Assembly (NCBI GenBank): GCA_022225965.2
Contig: JAKJXP020000008.1
Coordinates: 310,001-374,000 of the forward strand
Direction of reading: 5' to 3'
DNA: 64,000 nt
Source of the DNA: Diatrype stigma
Taxonomy: Eukaryota > Ascomycota > Sordariomycetes > Xylariales > Diatrypaceae
Position 1 is the stretch's first letter; each line of letters begins with the position of its first letter. This document shows positions 1-10,310 of this stretch, one piece after another. Made by a program: the position numbers and the translations under genes. Under the pieces are notes generated by a model. The model worked only from the letters and a program-made list of their open reading frames with translations. It did no database searches and was not told where the DNA came from.

Positions 1-757
1 ATTATACCTGGCATTACTTCGAGAATAGAGTCCTTCCTCCCGAAGAAGATGTGGCTTGCGATTGCAATCATGCTACCTCGCTAGCTTTGTGGAACGAGTG
101 ACAAAATAGCCCAGGTAGCTGCCAAGTCACATGCGGTGCGGCTGAACTTCATCGGATGAAGTTCATTCGAACTCCCTGCAGAAGCACGGAGAGGGAGCAA
201 GCGCCTATACTACATTGGAAATACCACGACGCATGTGACTGAGATTCAGTGGGTGTAATCCACGACCATTAAGATCCGGATGCTCTGCGGTGTAATGTAA
301 TATATAGTCGATGCCTGTTTGTCAAATGGCGGAAGGCTGAAGCTTCTGTAAAGGCAAGAACGGTTCATGAACTTCATCAATCGCTTTATATCCGCCAGGG
401 GTCACTTTATGGGATAGAAAGTACAAATGTTTAGGCTCAAGATGGGCATATGTGTATTAATGACGACTCTCAAATCTTAGAATCGTTTTTCGTCTACCAG
501 GAACTATCATCCTAAAGCGACCTTGATGGCAAGACAAACCCACGCATCACCGAGGCCTGCCTCCAAGCCTCTACTACTAAAGCACCCCCAACGCTCATGC
601 CCTGAAAGTACCTCACCAGTATAGCCATACGGATGACCAATCGCACGAACCCATCGCTCCATACACGCCACCGCCAAGCTTCAGTAGGCTCACGTCAAGT
701 AGGCGTGAGCCAAAAAAGCCAACGGGTAGTGTATCAACGGGTATTGAATGAACGGGA
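1..757. other. Intergenic, no gene recognised
   Basis: I see no convincing exon, repeat or RNA gene here. Base composition is ordinary. It lies downstream of the minus-strand secreted-protein gene and should contain that gene's 3' untranslated region. Confidence 0.5.
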
Positions 758-1746
758 TTAGCAGCGGTCGCCGCCAACGATGACATTGAAAGTTCCGTCA
801 CCGGAAAAGGACTGACCCTCCACCTCCTGCGTGAGCTCCTGCTTGCACCGGTCGATAATGCGCTGGGTGTACGGGGCGAACCACTTGCATGGATAATACG
901 CGGGCTCAAGTCGGTCGTTGCACCACCTAATAATTCGATGTAATTAGCATAGTGTCTCGTGAGCGGGTACGGAAAAGAAAAGAGAAGGTCGGGTATGGGT
1001 ATGGTAATACGTTAAGAGGAAAACAAAGCAGGCGTTGCGTATTCCAGAAAGATACAATCAAGTATGACTATGGATAGGCTTCCTTCACGGTACCCATGTG
1101 AATGAAGTGGGACAGGTGCGTTTTACTCACCAGACAGCGCTGTCGTAAGAGCAGCTGATTTTGCCACAGTAGCCAGGGCCGGCGGGCGCGATGCAACCGC
1201 CCTTGAGGCGCTCCAGGTACGAGACGGCCTCCTCGATGGGCGCAAGAGAAGCAGGGTTGGGAGTACCGAGATGGCAGTAGACAGGGCCCTGTTTCATACA
1301 TGTGATGTCAGTACGTATACTATCAACGAACTCGGTGGTCGCGGTAGGGCGCGTAAAAATACCTCCTGGTTTCCGCCTTTGGAAGCGCCGTGGCCGGATA
1401 CGCTGTCGTTGCTGGTCTCGTTGCTCAAGAAGTACTCAGGGTTGGTAGCATTGATCTGGGCGACGATCTTCTCGAGAGTACCCGAAAGCGTGACGTTGGG
1501 GCCGCCAACGAACAGCGGTCCCTCGAAGGTCAAGGACAAGCCAGAGTCGACGTAACCGGCCGGGAGAAGGGAAGACTTGGACGAGGCGGTGTTGTTAGGA
1601 GCGGTAGCAGCCTAGGAAGAAGAAGGATAGTTAGAATACTGGACCAATGATACCACTCGATGGTAGAGGGAACTTACCAGGCCCAGAACGCCGAGGGCCA
1701 GCATAGCCGTCAGAACGAAGTGCATGATCGCCTTGTGAAGCATCAT
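758..1746 (-). CDS. Small secreted cysteine-rich protein (effector-like, Hce2/Ecp2-like cysteine pattern)
   Basis: Four exons on the minus strand join in frame: 1746-1678, 1611-1363, 1288-1131 and 926-758, giving 214 residues. Donors are GTAAGT, GTATTT and GTGAGT; acceptors are CTAG, CAG and TTAG. Exon 1 encodes only a signal peptide (MMLHKAIMHFVLTAMLALGV). The mature part has N-glycosylation sites and a cysteine-rich C-terminal half with the order GGC, GYCGKISCSYDSAVWWCND, PCKW, DRCK and a terminal GDRC. The SCSYDSAVWWCND core resembles fungal secreted necrosis-inducing/Ecp2-type (Hce2) effectors, but I cannot run a profile search, so the family is tentative. It probably acts outside the cell after disulphide folding. 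Two other cysteine-rich sequences lie within 6 kb. Confidence 0.8.
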
Positions 1747-2689
1747 GGCGAACGTGCTAGTGATTGTGAGTTGTAGATAGTCGAATGCAACGCGATGGAA
1801 TTGTGCAGAGAACGATGATGGCTCGAGGAAGTGGAAGTGTCAGCTCAGCCCTGAAATCCAGCACGTTGCAGAAAATTTATGGAGTTGAGAGGTTGGGGTG
1901 GAAGAAGGAAACCACAACGGCAATCAGAATGGGTGGGGGGCATTCAATGTCATGGCAGCGGGCGGGCAGCTAGGGATTAATCAGGTGAAAATTTTCATTG
2001 AATAACCATCGGTACCTTCACGTTGTTCTGCCAATTAATCCGATTGTCCAGTGGACGTCGCTCTGGAAGGCTTATCTTTCTCTCCCGGCAACCGGGTTAA
2101 CATACCTCTTGTAGTCACTAGGCTAAGGGGTAACCAGTACACCGGGTAGATACGTACTACTATTCTTCAAAGATCGGAGAATAGGTAAGTATAAGGGGAA
2201 GTATCTTGTCCAGTTCATTGAGCTTCGTGGGTGTCAATGGATATAGTATTATCTCGCGTAAGTAAAATCTGGGAGCGTTTTTATTTGCTTATCAGTCTCG
2301 AGGATACCGCGTGGTTGGCCCTTACTATAGATATGATACGTTCCGAACGCTGATAGATCTTTTTTCTCCCAGTCTACCTAGCCTCCCCAAGCATGATCAT
2401 GGGATTCACGTCAATCTTCCCCTGAAATATCGAGTAGGCGACGAACGGCTCTCTAGCAGGTATCATAACCAGCACTGACCGTGTACCGAGACCATCCCTT
2501 CGAGCTGAGCTCCCAATGAGTTCCATTTAGATGTAGATGGTCCGGATCTACCATATCAGCCGTCCCAAAGTGGCATGTCAACTACCGAGCGTACATGAGC
2601 ACTATCGATCCAAAGGCGGGTGTGTACTGAGTATAGACTGGTCATAGGAAGTTGATGTATATAGATACATATGCGTGCGAGCAGACTTC
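1747..2689. other. Intergenic, upstream of the secreted-protein gene
   Basis: This holds the promoter side of the minus-strand gene at 758-1746. No further coding exon is convincing and no element ends were seen. Confidence 0.4.
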
Positions 2690-2966
2690 CTGATTCTGTA
2701 ACGACCAAGGACCGATTCGGTACCTGTATCCGCGACTTGGCATGTCGTCTCGAAACGAATCGTCAGCTCTTTGCAGAGGTGGATGACCGAGCCGTTACTA
2801 CAGCTGACACAGCCACACGTCCGGGCATCGTCCGTACAGTCACTAGGGATGTCTTCTAGAAGATACTGAACAGGCTCCTGGATGGCATGCCACTTCCCCG
2901 GACTGGAGTCATTGCCGCATTCCGTGAGGTCATCGTTCACGGCTCCGCCCTTCTCGGGCTGCCCAA
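2690..2966 (-). pseudogene. Possible exon or relic of a second small cysteine-rich secreted protein
   Basis: On the minus strand an acceptor-like TTTGGGCAG ends near 2967 and opens a frame containing W-x-A-I, then DIPSDCTDD, TCGCVSCSNGSVIHLCKE and a TTC further on. The core SC-x2-GS-[VI]-x2-C is the same kind of pattern as SCSYDSAVWWC in the neighbouring intact secreted protein, so the two may be related. Upstream, a GTGAGG donor and a CTGAT branch site suggest a 54 bp intron, but the exon before it soon meets a stop and shows no signal peptide. I also could not find a convincing C-terminal exon. It could be a degenerate paralogue, or a gene whose first exon I missed. Confidence 0.35.
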
Positions 2967-4787
2967 ATAATCAGCCATACGGGCCACCTGGGTTTCCTGG
3001 GACATGCCTCACGAGCTCGGTGCGAGGTTCAACTTCGCTGTAGCGTTGGCTTGCTGAGCCGAACTCCAGTCTGGCTTAACATGTTGGGCCCGAGCCTCAA
3101 TTTGCTAGTTTGCAAGGTCAGGATGAGAGTCATGTCAGGATCAACGCTTCAGGGGCGGCCCGAGAGGTGAGCTATCTGGATATGGCCTTCGAACCTCTTG
3201 ACAGGATCATCTCCGTCGAGCTGGAAGATGGCAACACTAACGGAAACGTTGACCGACAATCCCAGAGAGGCAAGCAGCTTTGGGCGGCATTCACGATCGC
3301 TTTCTTCAAAGTCCCTAGTTTGGCATTCTGGCGAGTGAGGGGAATCTCCACAGATGGCCGGCTGGCTAAAGATACCTCTCCTAGGAAACCAAAGTAGGGA
3401 AATAACGGCTATAATTCCAGGTTTGTCATATATATGAAGTCTAAGAAACCAAAAAGCTTTGTATAACGCGCAAGACTCAGCACCTTATCAAAGAGTTATT
3501 TAGGCTTCGGAAAGCGTTAATGTTACTTTATTTACCTGATGCGAAGCTTTCACAATGACATCTCTGTTTGCTTCTTAGTTAGGTCAGACCATTGTGCCGG
3601 GGTTTAGATCGAGAGCCACCTTGAACGTATTGATTTCCCTATTGATCCATCATGATAGGCCTCTCTTGTATGACAATATCCCGGGCCAATAATATCTAGA
3701 TACCTGGCTTGCCTACACTGCATGTAGACAAAAATGTTTTTCCTGGCTAGGTCCAACTACGCAATTTCATGGAGGGTGGGACGTCATCTACCAAGGGCCG
3801 CCCGCTTGCGAATTATCAGTCTCTTATACTCCGTATTGTTCACCACAGCGTTGTTGCACCCTAGTCATCGTTTCTTGTGCCCATTCACCTCAGCAGGCAT
3901 GGGCCCGCCTCGTGTTTGCAGAACTTCACGATTCAATTCATGACCTGGGCACTGTGCCGTCAAGAGTTATATACATAAGAGGTATCACCTCCTGACTCCA
4001 CGTCCATGACCGGTGGGTTAACTGCAATGTCCAATCTGAGTCGTGGCATACCTGTGCGAGGTAATACTGGTAAGCTGTAGTTGAGTATGCCACATGCACC
4101 TTCGAAAGTGGCAGTCGTCGCGCAAGATTGTCAGCTTCGTACTTCGAACTTCAAGTTAGCCAGCTAGCTAACGCTAATCTTATCTCTCAACTGCGAACAA
4201 ACTCGTAGTAGAGGGACTGCCGGCCCAACTCCGCGGCTCGGCCTTAGAATATGCATAGCTAGCTGTAGCACGCAAACGATTCGAGTGCGTGGGACGAGCT
4301 CTGTCTGTCCTCAATGCCCCTGTGCCATGTCTAGAATATCCTGGCGAAGCCGCCTAGTTGGTTGTAAAGTTTTCTTGCGTTCCGTCTTGCGCCATGTGGC
4401 GCTCAAGTTATCCCCCACCTTCCTCTCCTCCCCCAGCCTTCCACCCCGGCGGGGGAAAGAGGATCGCAAAGGCCTCGAATCGGACCCAAGGTGCCCACCT
4501 CGCCGCTTTTACGTCGTGCCGTGACCGGATCGACACGACGGGTCTAGGTTGAGTACCTTCCCGCTTCTCTGCCACAATTCGGGCACTGCCACTCGACTGC
4601 CTTGAGTCATACCCCAAATATACGGGTGCCCATGTCCGAGAACGGCAGTTTATGTAGTCATCCAGTGACAAACATAGGGCATAGGTAAGAATGCGGAGGT
4701 TAGAATGCAGAAGTATCTGGAATCAAACTCTTCAATCAGCCTGCTCGCGCGATTCTGCTGTTCGATGGTAATAAAAACCCCATAAAG
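2967..4787. other. Intergenic, no supported gene
   Basis: An open frame at 3110-3397 (+) of about 95 codons has no ATG start, no recognisable domain and no splice context, so I do not call it. Nothing else stands out. Confidence 0.4.
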
Positions 4788-5495
4788 TTAGACCCTCGTA
4801 GCGACCAGGCTCATGTAGATTCCCCAGATGAGGCCGACGAAGTTGAGGAAAACGATGCGCTTCTCGACGGGGATGCAGCTGAAGCTGACGATGGAGGCGA
4901 AGGGCCAGATCTTGTAGCCCGCGACGATGATGGGGATCGTCTGGGTCCGGATGTTGTGCCCGATCATGTCTAGCGACTGCCGCTTCAGGAAGCCCATCAG
5001 GATGAAGAAACCGATCGTGTTGAAGATGGCGCCAAGGGTGATGCAGTCGACGAACCACTTGGTCAAGGTGTTCCGCAGGTTGAGCTTCGGCTTCTGCTCC
5101 ACCTCTCCCCCACTACCCGCCGCCTCCACGCTGCCGCCATGCATATGCACACCATCGCGGCCGTCGCGATCCGCCAGACCCATCTCCTGCTTCTCCGCAT
5201 CACGCATCATCGACGCTTCAGAAGATGACGAGGATGAGGACATGGACGATTCCGATGACATCGGCGCCATCTGCCCCTTGTGCTCGTAGGCCGGGAACGT
5301 GCGCTCGAGCAACTGCTGCCACATGTAGTTCGGGGGTGCGGTCAAGAGGGTGACGATGATGAAGCGCAAGAACCCGGCGGGATCGAAGGCGAAAGGCTCC
5401 TGCTTCCGGTACGCCAGGAGGAACTGCGCGAGGACATTGGAGGTGCTGGCCAGGGCTGTGGCGGCCAGCGTGGCCCGGATCATAGGCGAAGGCAT
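4788..5495 (-). CDS. Mpv17/PMP22-family membrane protein
   Basis: A single exon of 235 residues. The N-terminal part (about 1-70) has two hydrophobic stretches with a TAPPNYMWQQLLER segment. A low-complexity acidic/serine linker (about 75-130) follows, then the family signature: a membrane segment ITLGAIFNTIGFFILMGFL and the C-terminal block GYKIWPFASIVSFSCIPVEK ending in W-x-I-Y-x-S. The WP...F...P...R...W...Y/S pattern is typical of Mpv17/PMP22/Sym1 proteins, which sit in peroxisomal or inner mitochondrial membranes and are thought to form channels. The serine-rich linker makes it longer than the usual 170-200 residues. It stands alone, with non-genic flanks of more than 1 kb. Confidence 0.85.
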   Translation of the reverse strand: MPSPMIRATLAATALASTSNVLAQFLLAYRKQEPFAFDPAGFLRFIIVTLLTAPPNYMWQQLLERTFPAYEHKGQMAPMSSESSMSSSSSSSEASMMRDAEKQEMGLADRDGRDGVHMHGGSVEAAGSGGEVEQKPKLNLRNTLTKWFVDCITLGAIFNTIGFFILMGFLKRQSLDMIGHNIRTQTIPIIVAGYKIWPFASIVSFSCIPVEKRIVFLNFVGLIWGIYMSLVATRV

Positions 5496-6847
5496 CGTTC
5501 GGGGTAAAGAACAGCTGGCGAATGAGTATGCTGCTATATGATAGCAGTCACATGCGCTACGGAAGAAACGGGCGACAAAAGAAAATGCACGTCAGAAAGA
5601 ATGGCTGTCTGTTGTTTGTTTGGTTCGATCGGGTTGCAGCGTGTATAGCAACCAGCTGCTGGGGACTGCGGAGGGAGAAGAGGGCAAAGGCGAGGGCAAG
5701 TACGAGGACGAGGGCGAGAAGTGGTGGATTCGTAATCGCACGGGAAGGGGGGGGGGGAGTGACGGAGGGGGCTTCGCTGCTGGTTTAAGTACGTAGATCT
5801 CGCCGGATGTCTTGCTTAAGTGGCGTGGATCATTCGCGACACACTTGCTTGTCCAAGCAAGTGGTTGTGCAAATCGCCTACTTACATAGTAATTTTCCTG
5901 GCATCTAAGCGAATCTAAACGCTCTAACGCTGAAGATCATTTGGGGAAAACAACGGGCGTCGGGTGTTTGCATCCATGGACGGTCCTCGGTCAGGCGTAC
6001 GCGTTCCTGTTTCAGCGACAGTGGAAGATCGTCATTCCAACTTTCCGTGCCTATTTTAGGGGGTGGAATCAATCCTCGGCGCCTAAAGGGGTTAAGTTCC
6101 GAACTTGCTGAGTTACAATGCAATTGGTTCCAATGCGCCTGGCAACTTGGAACTCCCAAGCCGCAACTTCCAACCGAATCTAACTACTGAAAGGTGGGGG
6201 CCGATAAGGGACTGAGAGGACTGGGTACTAATCTAAGGTGGGGGTAAGTATGAGCCTATAAGGAGGCATGAATTTGGATAATCTGATAATCTACTACCTC
6301 CCTAGTATTAAGCAGACATGTATAGCATTAATAGGGGTCTTTTTGTGGAAGCTTTTATCCCACCTTTCTAGCTTTGACAAGTCCTTGATCTGAGGACTTT
6401 CAATGCGGAATTGCATGATTTATGTTGATTAAGATATCAGCTTGTGATATGGTCATTCACTTATACGGTTATACCCACTACGAACACAACACGACTTGGA
6501 TGTTATCATACCGAAATAGATTGGAATTCGTAAACGAGTGTAAAATGTAAAAGTCTAGTCATACACAGTTCATAGAAGACCACCCTCCATGAACCTGATG
6601 CCCAAGTCATCATAGAAAAAGAAATGAATAACACCTTCAGCCTGAAGGCTTCAGACTCCCCCCCAAATGTACGTCTGCTTTTAAATTCCCAGGTCTCCAA
6701 ATCTCGACCTCGTGTATGGTTTCAACGCTGAGAAAATTGTCCATTCTAGGAATACCCTGTGGGAGTGCAGAGATGATAGCTCGAGCCTGTCAGAACGTTA
6801 GCTTCCACATCAGTTATCTCTGCTCTACGGTTGCACTCACCCACCCC
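5496..6847. other. Intergenic, no gene recognised
   Basis: Contains the upstream region of the Mpv17-like gene, including a purine-rich stretch with a G9 run near 5747-5758. No coding exon, repeat end or RNA gene was seen. Confidence 0.45.
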
Positions 6848-7168
6848 CTAATAGAGTGAGGCGGCATTAGCGACGAAGCCAAAATCCTTCAGACAGCCAT
6901 TGTCCTGAGCACTGAACCCCTTGCTTCCGCTGGAAGCGGCGCAGTTGTTGGCGACGAAGGTCGTCAGCACCTTGTTCTCACCACCGCCGACGAGCTTCAT
7001 CGAAGACCATCCGGGGGAGGGCGTCGCGCAAGTGGCAGGATCGATGGTCAGGTCTTTCAGTTTGTTCTCGCAGTTGCCGTCGGTGAATAGCTCGTAAGTC
7101 AGAGCGTGGGCCTGCGAGGCGAATCCAAGAGCCGCGATGGCTGCCGTGATGAAGGTGTTGTACTGCAT
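6848..7168 (-). CDS. Small secreted protein with four cysteines
   Basis: An intronless frame of 106 residues starts with a clear signal peptide (MQYNTFITAAIAALGFASQA, cleavage likely after AHA at about residue 22). The mature protein of about 84 residues has four cysteines (NCENK, TCATP, NCAAS, GCLKD), enough for two disulphides, and a LTYELFTDGNC start typical of small fungal secreted proteins of unknown function. A TATA-like box lies about 140 bp upstream. I recognise no enzymatic domain. It could be an effector or a cell-surface protein. Confidence 0.75.
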   Translation of the reverse strand: MQYNTFITAAIAALGFASQAHALTYELFTDGNCENKLKDLTIDPATCATPSPGWSSMKLVGGGENKVLTTFVANNCAASSGSKGFSAQDNGCLKDFGFVANAASLY

Positions 7169-7303
7169 TCTGAAGAAGTGCTGGTTGGTGATGCTCAGTT
7201 GCGATATGAGGAGGAGGGGTGTAGTATGAAACTGATAGCTGGGTTTGTGGGTGTGATCTGTTGTGAGGTATCAAGACTGTCTTTCGTCGAGGACAGAGGC
7301 CGG

Positions 7304-7311
7304 TATTTATA
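7304..7311 (-). promoter_or_regulatory. TATA-like box of the secreted-protein gene
   Basis: TATAAATA reads on the minus strand 136-143 bp before the ATG at 7168, a plausible core promoter for the gene at 6848-7168. Confidence 0.45.
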
Positions 7312-8068
7312 GGTAAAAGTCGCTTGTTACATTGCAGAGAGCATCTCGCTGTTTGCTCACAGACATCGTGGCGAGGTCTGGATACACGACGCTATATCAC
7401 AGAATAGGAAATGGATAACGTCCCTCTGGCATGATCACTTGCTGATGTTGCTAAGATTATAATTTTGCTGACTAGAACATTCCCTTCGTTCAGTTCTGAT
7501 GGATAGGAACAGTGCTATGATCGACGAATCTCCTGGAGCTACAATATTATTACGCACTAGCGAGAGTATTGGATTGAGCAGATCTCTACGAAAAATGGAG
7601 GAAACTCCATCTGATTCTCGCCGTTATACGATTCTAAGCCTCTGCATCTTATGGATATGTAGACGATAGCTTAAAGAGGCACTGTTTGGAAGATACAGCT
7701 GGGAGCGCAACATAGTGATGCTCCTGGAGCATATCGGTGTCTGCTATCGGAACATAAGTTTCGCCCTTCGTTTATATTCTATTATTCACATTATCAAATC
7801 AAGCCTCGTGAGAAAGAAACAGCTGAATGAGTTTTGCACACCAAAAAGCTCCTAGTGAAGCAATTCATGCATCAGTTATGCCTTAAGATATTTCATAAAT
7901 AGATATTTGCTGCCAAGAAGTTTCTTGACTGAGCTTTGGAACTGAAGCAATAGAATCCTACAGAACAAGGCACCATGGCTACTAGTGTATATCAGCCCAA
8001 GCTCCTCTTTAATAAAGAATGCCGTGTACTTTCCAAGCGGCAATGATGTGCAGGTTTTGGGGTGGTCC
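7312..8068. other. Intergenic, no gene recognised
   Basis: Ordinary base composition gives way to strongly AT-rich DNA at the transposon end near 8070. No exon was seen. Confidence 0.4.
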
Positions 8069-10310
8069 TAACGTTAATTATGGGGTTACCGACCACCCCC
8101 ATTCCCTGACCACATTATACAGCAAAAGTCCTATATTACAGCAAGGAATTAACCCACGGATAAAAAATCGTAAAATTAAGGGGCTTTAAGCGTTATATAA
8201 AGCTTTATAAGCGGTTTTAATTAATATAATTATCGGTATCGTATAGGCCGAATTACCGCCCGTCCCGTACGTATAGTAATAGGTTCAATAGGGCCGTATT
8301 TCTTTTTTTTCCCCTTTTTTTCTTTATTTTCCACAATTACAACAATCTTTTCCTTTATACCCTTATTTTCGGAATTCTCAATAGGGAGGCGGTAATTTAT
8401 TAGTTCGTTATTTTTAAGGTTTTATATCTCCTTTATTTTCGCTACGTATTATTTCCAGCGTTCGTTATGCGCAATTCGCTTAGCCATTACTTTTTCCATG
8501 CTGATTATTCGTTCGTTCGGATCTTGGGCCACTTTCTTTATTTTCCTTGGCTTTAGGCGGTTAAATTCAGCGTTAAAGCGAATAATCTTACGATCCTTAA
8601 AAGCAATTTCGAGGTTCTTATCGTTTAAAGCCTTGCTTATAAAGCATACGGCCATTTGGGCATTAAAAGTATCAATTATAAGCCCTTTATATAACGCCGT
8701 AACGTTATGGCTGCTATTAATATTTCTTATATCGTAATTCTTATTATATAATAATAACTTAGTAACGTCTTAAATTTCCGTACCCTTAATTACATAAGGA
8801 TTATTAAGGACCTTTTAACGGTTTAAGAAATATAAGCCAGCAATACGAAATCCGGACTTAATATTTAATGCTATAAAGCCATTTTTTTTTGTTTTAACGT
8901 AATAACGAAGAAATTCGAGCTTCCTAATAAGGGCTAAGTCGTTTAATTCGGCTAGGTCCCTAAGGTACTTTTTATACGCAGCCTTTAAAACGTATATACA
9001 AATCAAATCCAGGGATTAGAAGATATGGCTTATATGGGCCGGAAAAAACAACGTATATACTCGATTCGTAAAGTACGCCCATAAGAACTTATCCGAAACG
9101 TGGCTTCCGTATTTATTAACAATAAAAAAACGAACGTTATCGGGATCTTTCGATTGGGTTTGGGATAAAAAAACCTTTTTTAGTTATTCCATAGCAATAT
9201 CGTTATTAATTCATTCATTTTCGGACTTAGCGAATGCCAATTAGGCTAATTAAATTCCTTTTCGAACCATTATGCTTATATCGTCTTTGCTTTAAATATA
9301 AATAAAGGAAAAATCGCCCTTCTTAAGGCCGATATACATTTAACGAAAGTCGTTTAAGCCCGGGAAAAATTACACTTAACGTTCGCCCTTTTCGTATCCG
9401 AATTATTCATAACAAGCCCGTTAATTCCGAAACCTTCCATTATATCACTTTCGTTAGCGTTCCACCAGTTTTCGGGCTTAATTCAAAAAAAATGGACCAG
9501 CCTATCGAAAAAGGCGTAAACATTTTCGGAATTTGCAGCGTTAATACGCTTATAATCCAAACGGCGGCCTATTTTCGTCTTTACAGCGGGATTTCGCTTA
9601 ATAAAGCTTACCATTTACCCCTTTCCAAATGGCTAATAGTTCCCCCTTAATTGTAATAACCTAGTAATAACAAATCGAATTTGCCTATAATTAAGGACGT
9701 AACCCAAAAGTTCTTAATATAACATCCATTGCATTACCTTGTTTTCGTGGGCCTTAAAAAGCCTTTATTAATTTTTATTTCGATTATTAGCCGTAGGATT
9801 GTTTAATATACGGTCCTGCAGCGTTAAACGAAGGACTCCGTATCATTAAACCGCTTAACGGTATTCCATACCGCTTAGGATCGTTTCGATAGCATCCTGT
9901 ATATCCCCTTTATTATAATCACCCGCTATAATGCCGTATTTATATCATATAAGGCCCGTTCGAATAAGTATATTATAATAAGCACCATAAAGAAAATCCG
10001 GGAATTTTACGATTTTTTTCTGTTAATCTAAAGGAATTACTGTTCTGTATAGTTCTTTTATTACCTAATCTCTAACGTCTAAGCGCCCAAACCCACCCAT
10101 ACTTTTCAATACTTAATTACAAGCCAAGAAAAAATCGCAAAATCACGCCATTTAAAAACCTTATTATATAGAAGAATTAGATTCCATTAATCAAAAAACG
10201 GCCTTAATTAACGCAATATAAGCCATATTACGTATAAATAAACAAGTAACCTTTTGGTATAAAAAGCGGTCGGGAAGTGGGGATAGTCGGTGACCCCATA
10301 ATTGACGTTA
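8069..10310 (-). mobile_element. RIP-degraded Fot1/pogo-type DNA transposon (Tc1/mariner superfamily)
   Basis: The element spans 8071-10308 (2,238 bp). Its ends are inverted repeats of about 30 bp: the left begins ACGTTAATTATGGGGTTACC and the right, reversed, begins ACGTCAATTATGGGGTCACC. The 30 bp match at 26 positions and all four differences are C/T transitions. A TA dinucleotide flanks each end (8069-8070 and 10309-10310), the expected target duplication. On the minus strand the broken transposase is legible: a degraded catalytic-core motif (NKYGSH where DGHGSH is usual), then PAHISHIF, LKAAYKKYLRDL, NIKSGFRIAGLY and FNRLKPRKIKK, all typical of fungal pogo transposases. Stops interrupt it throughout. 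The AT richness and transition-only differences fit repeat-induced point mutation. It is not functional. Confidence 0.92.

Noticed and set aside
3110..3397. Possible exon of about 95 codons
   Set aside because: Looks weakly protein-like but has no ATG, no domain and no partner exon I could join.
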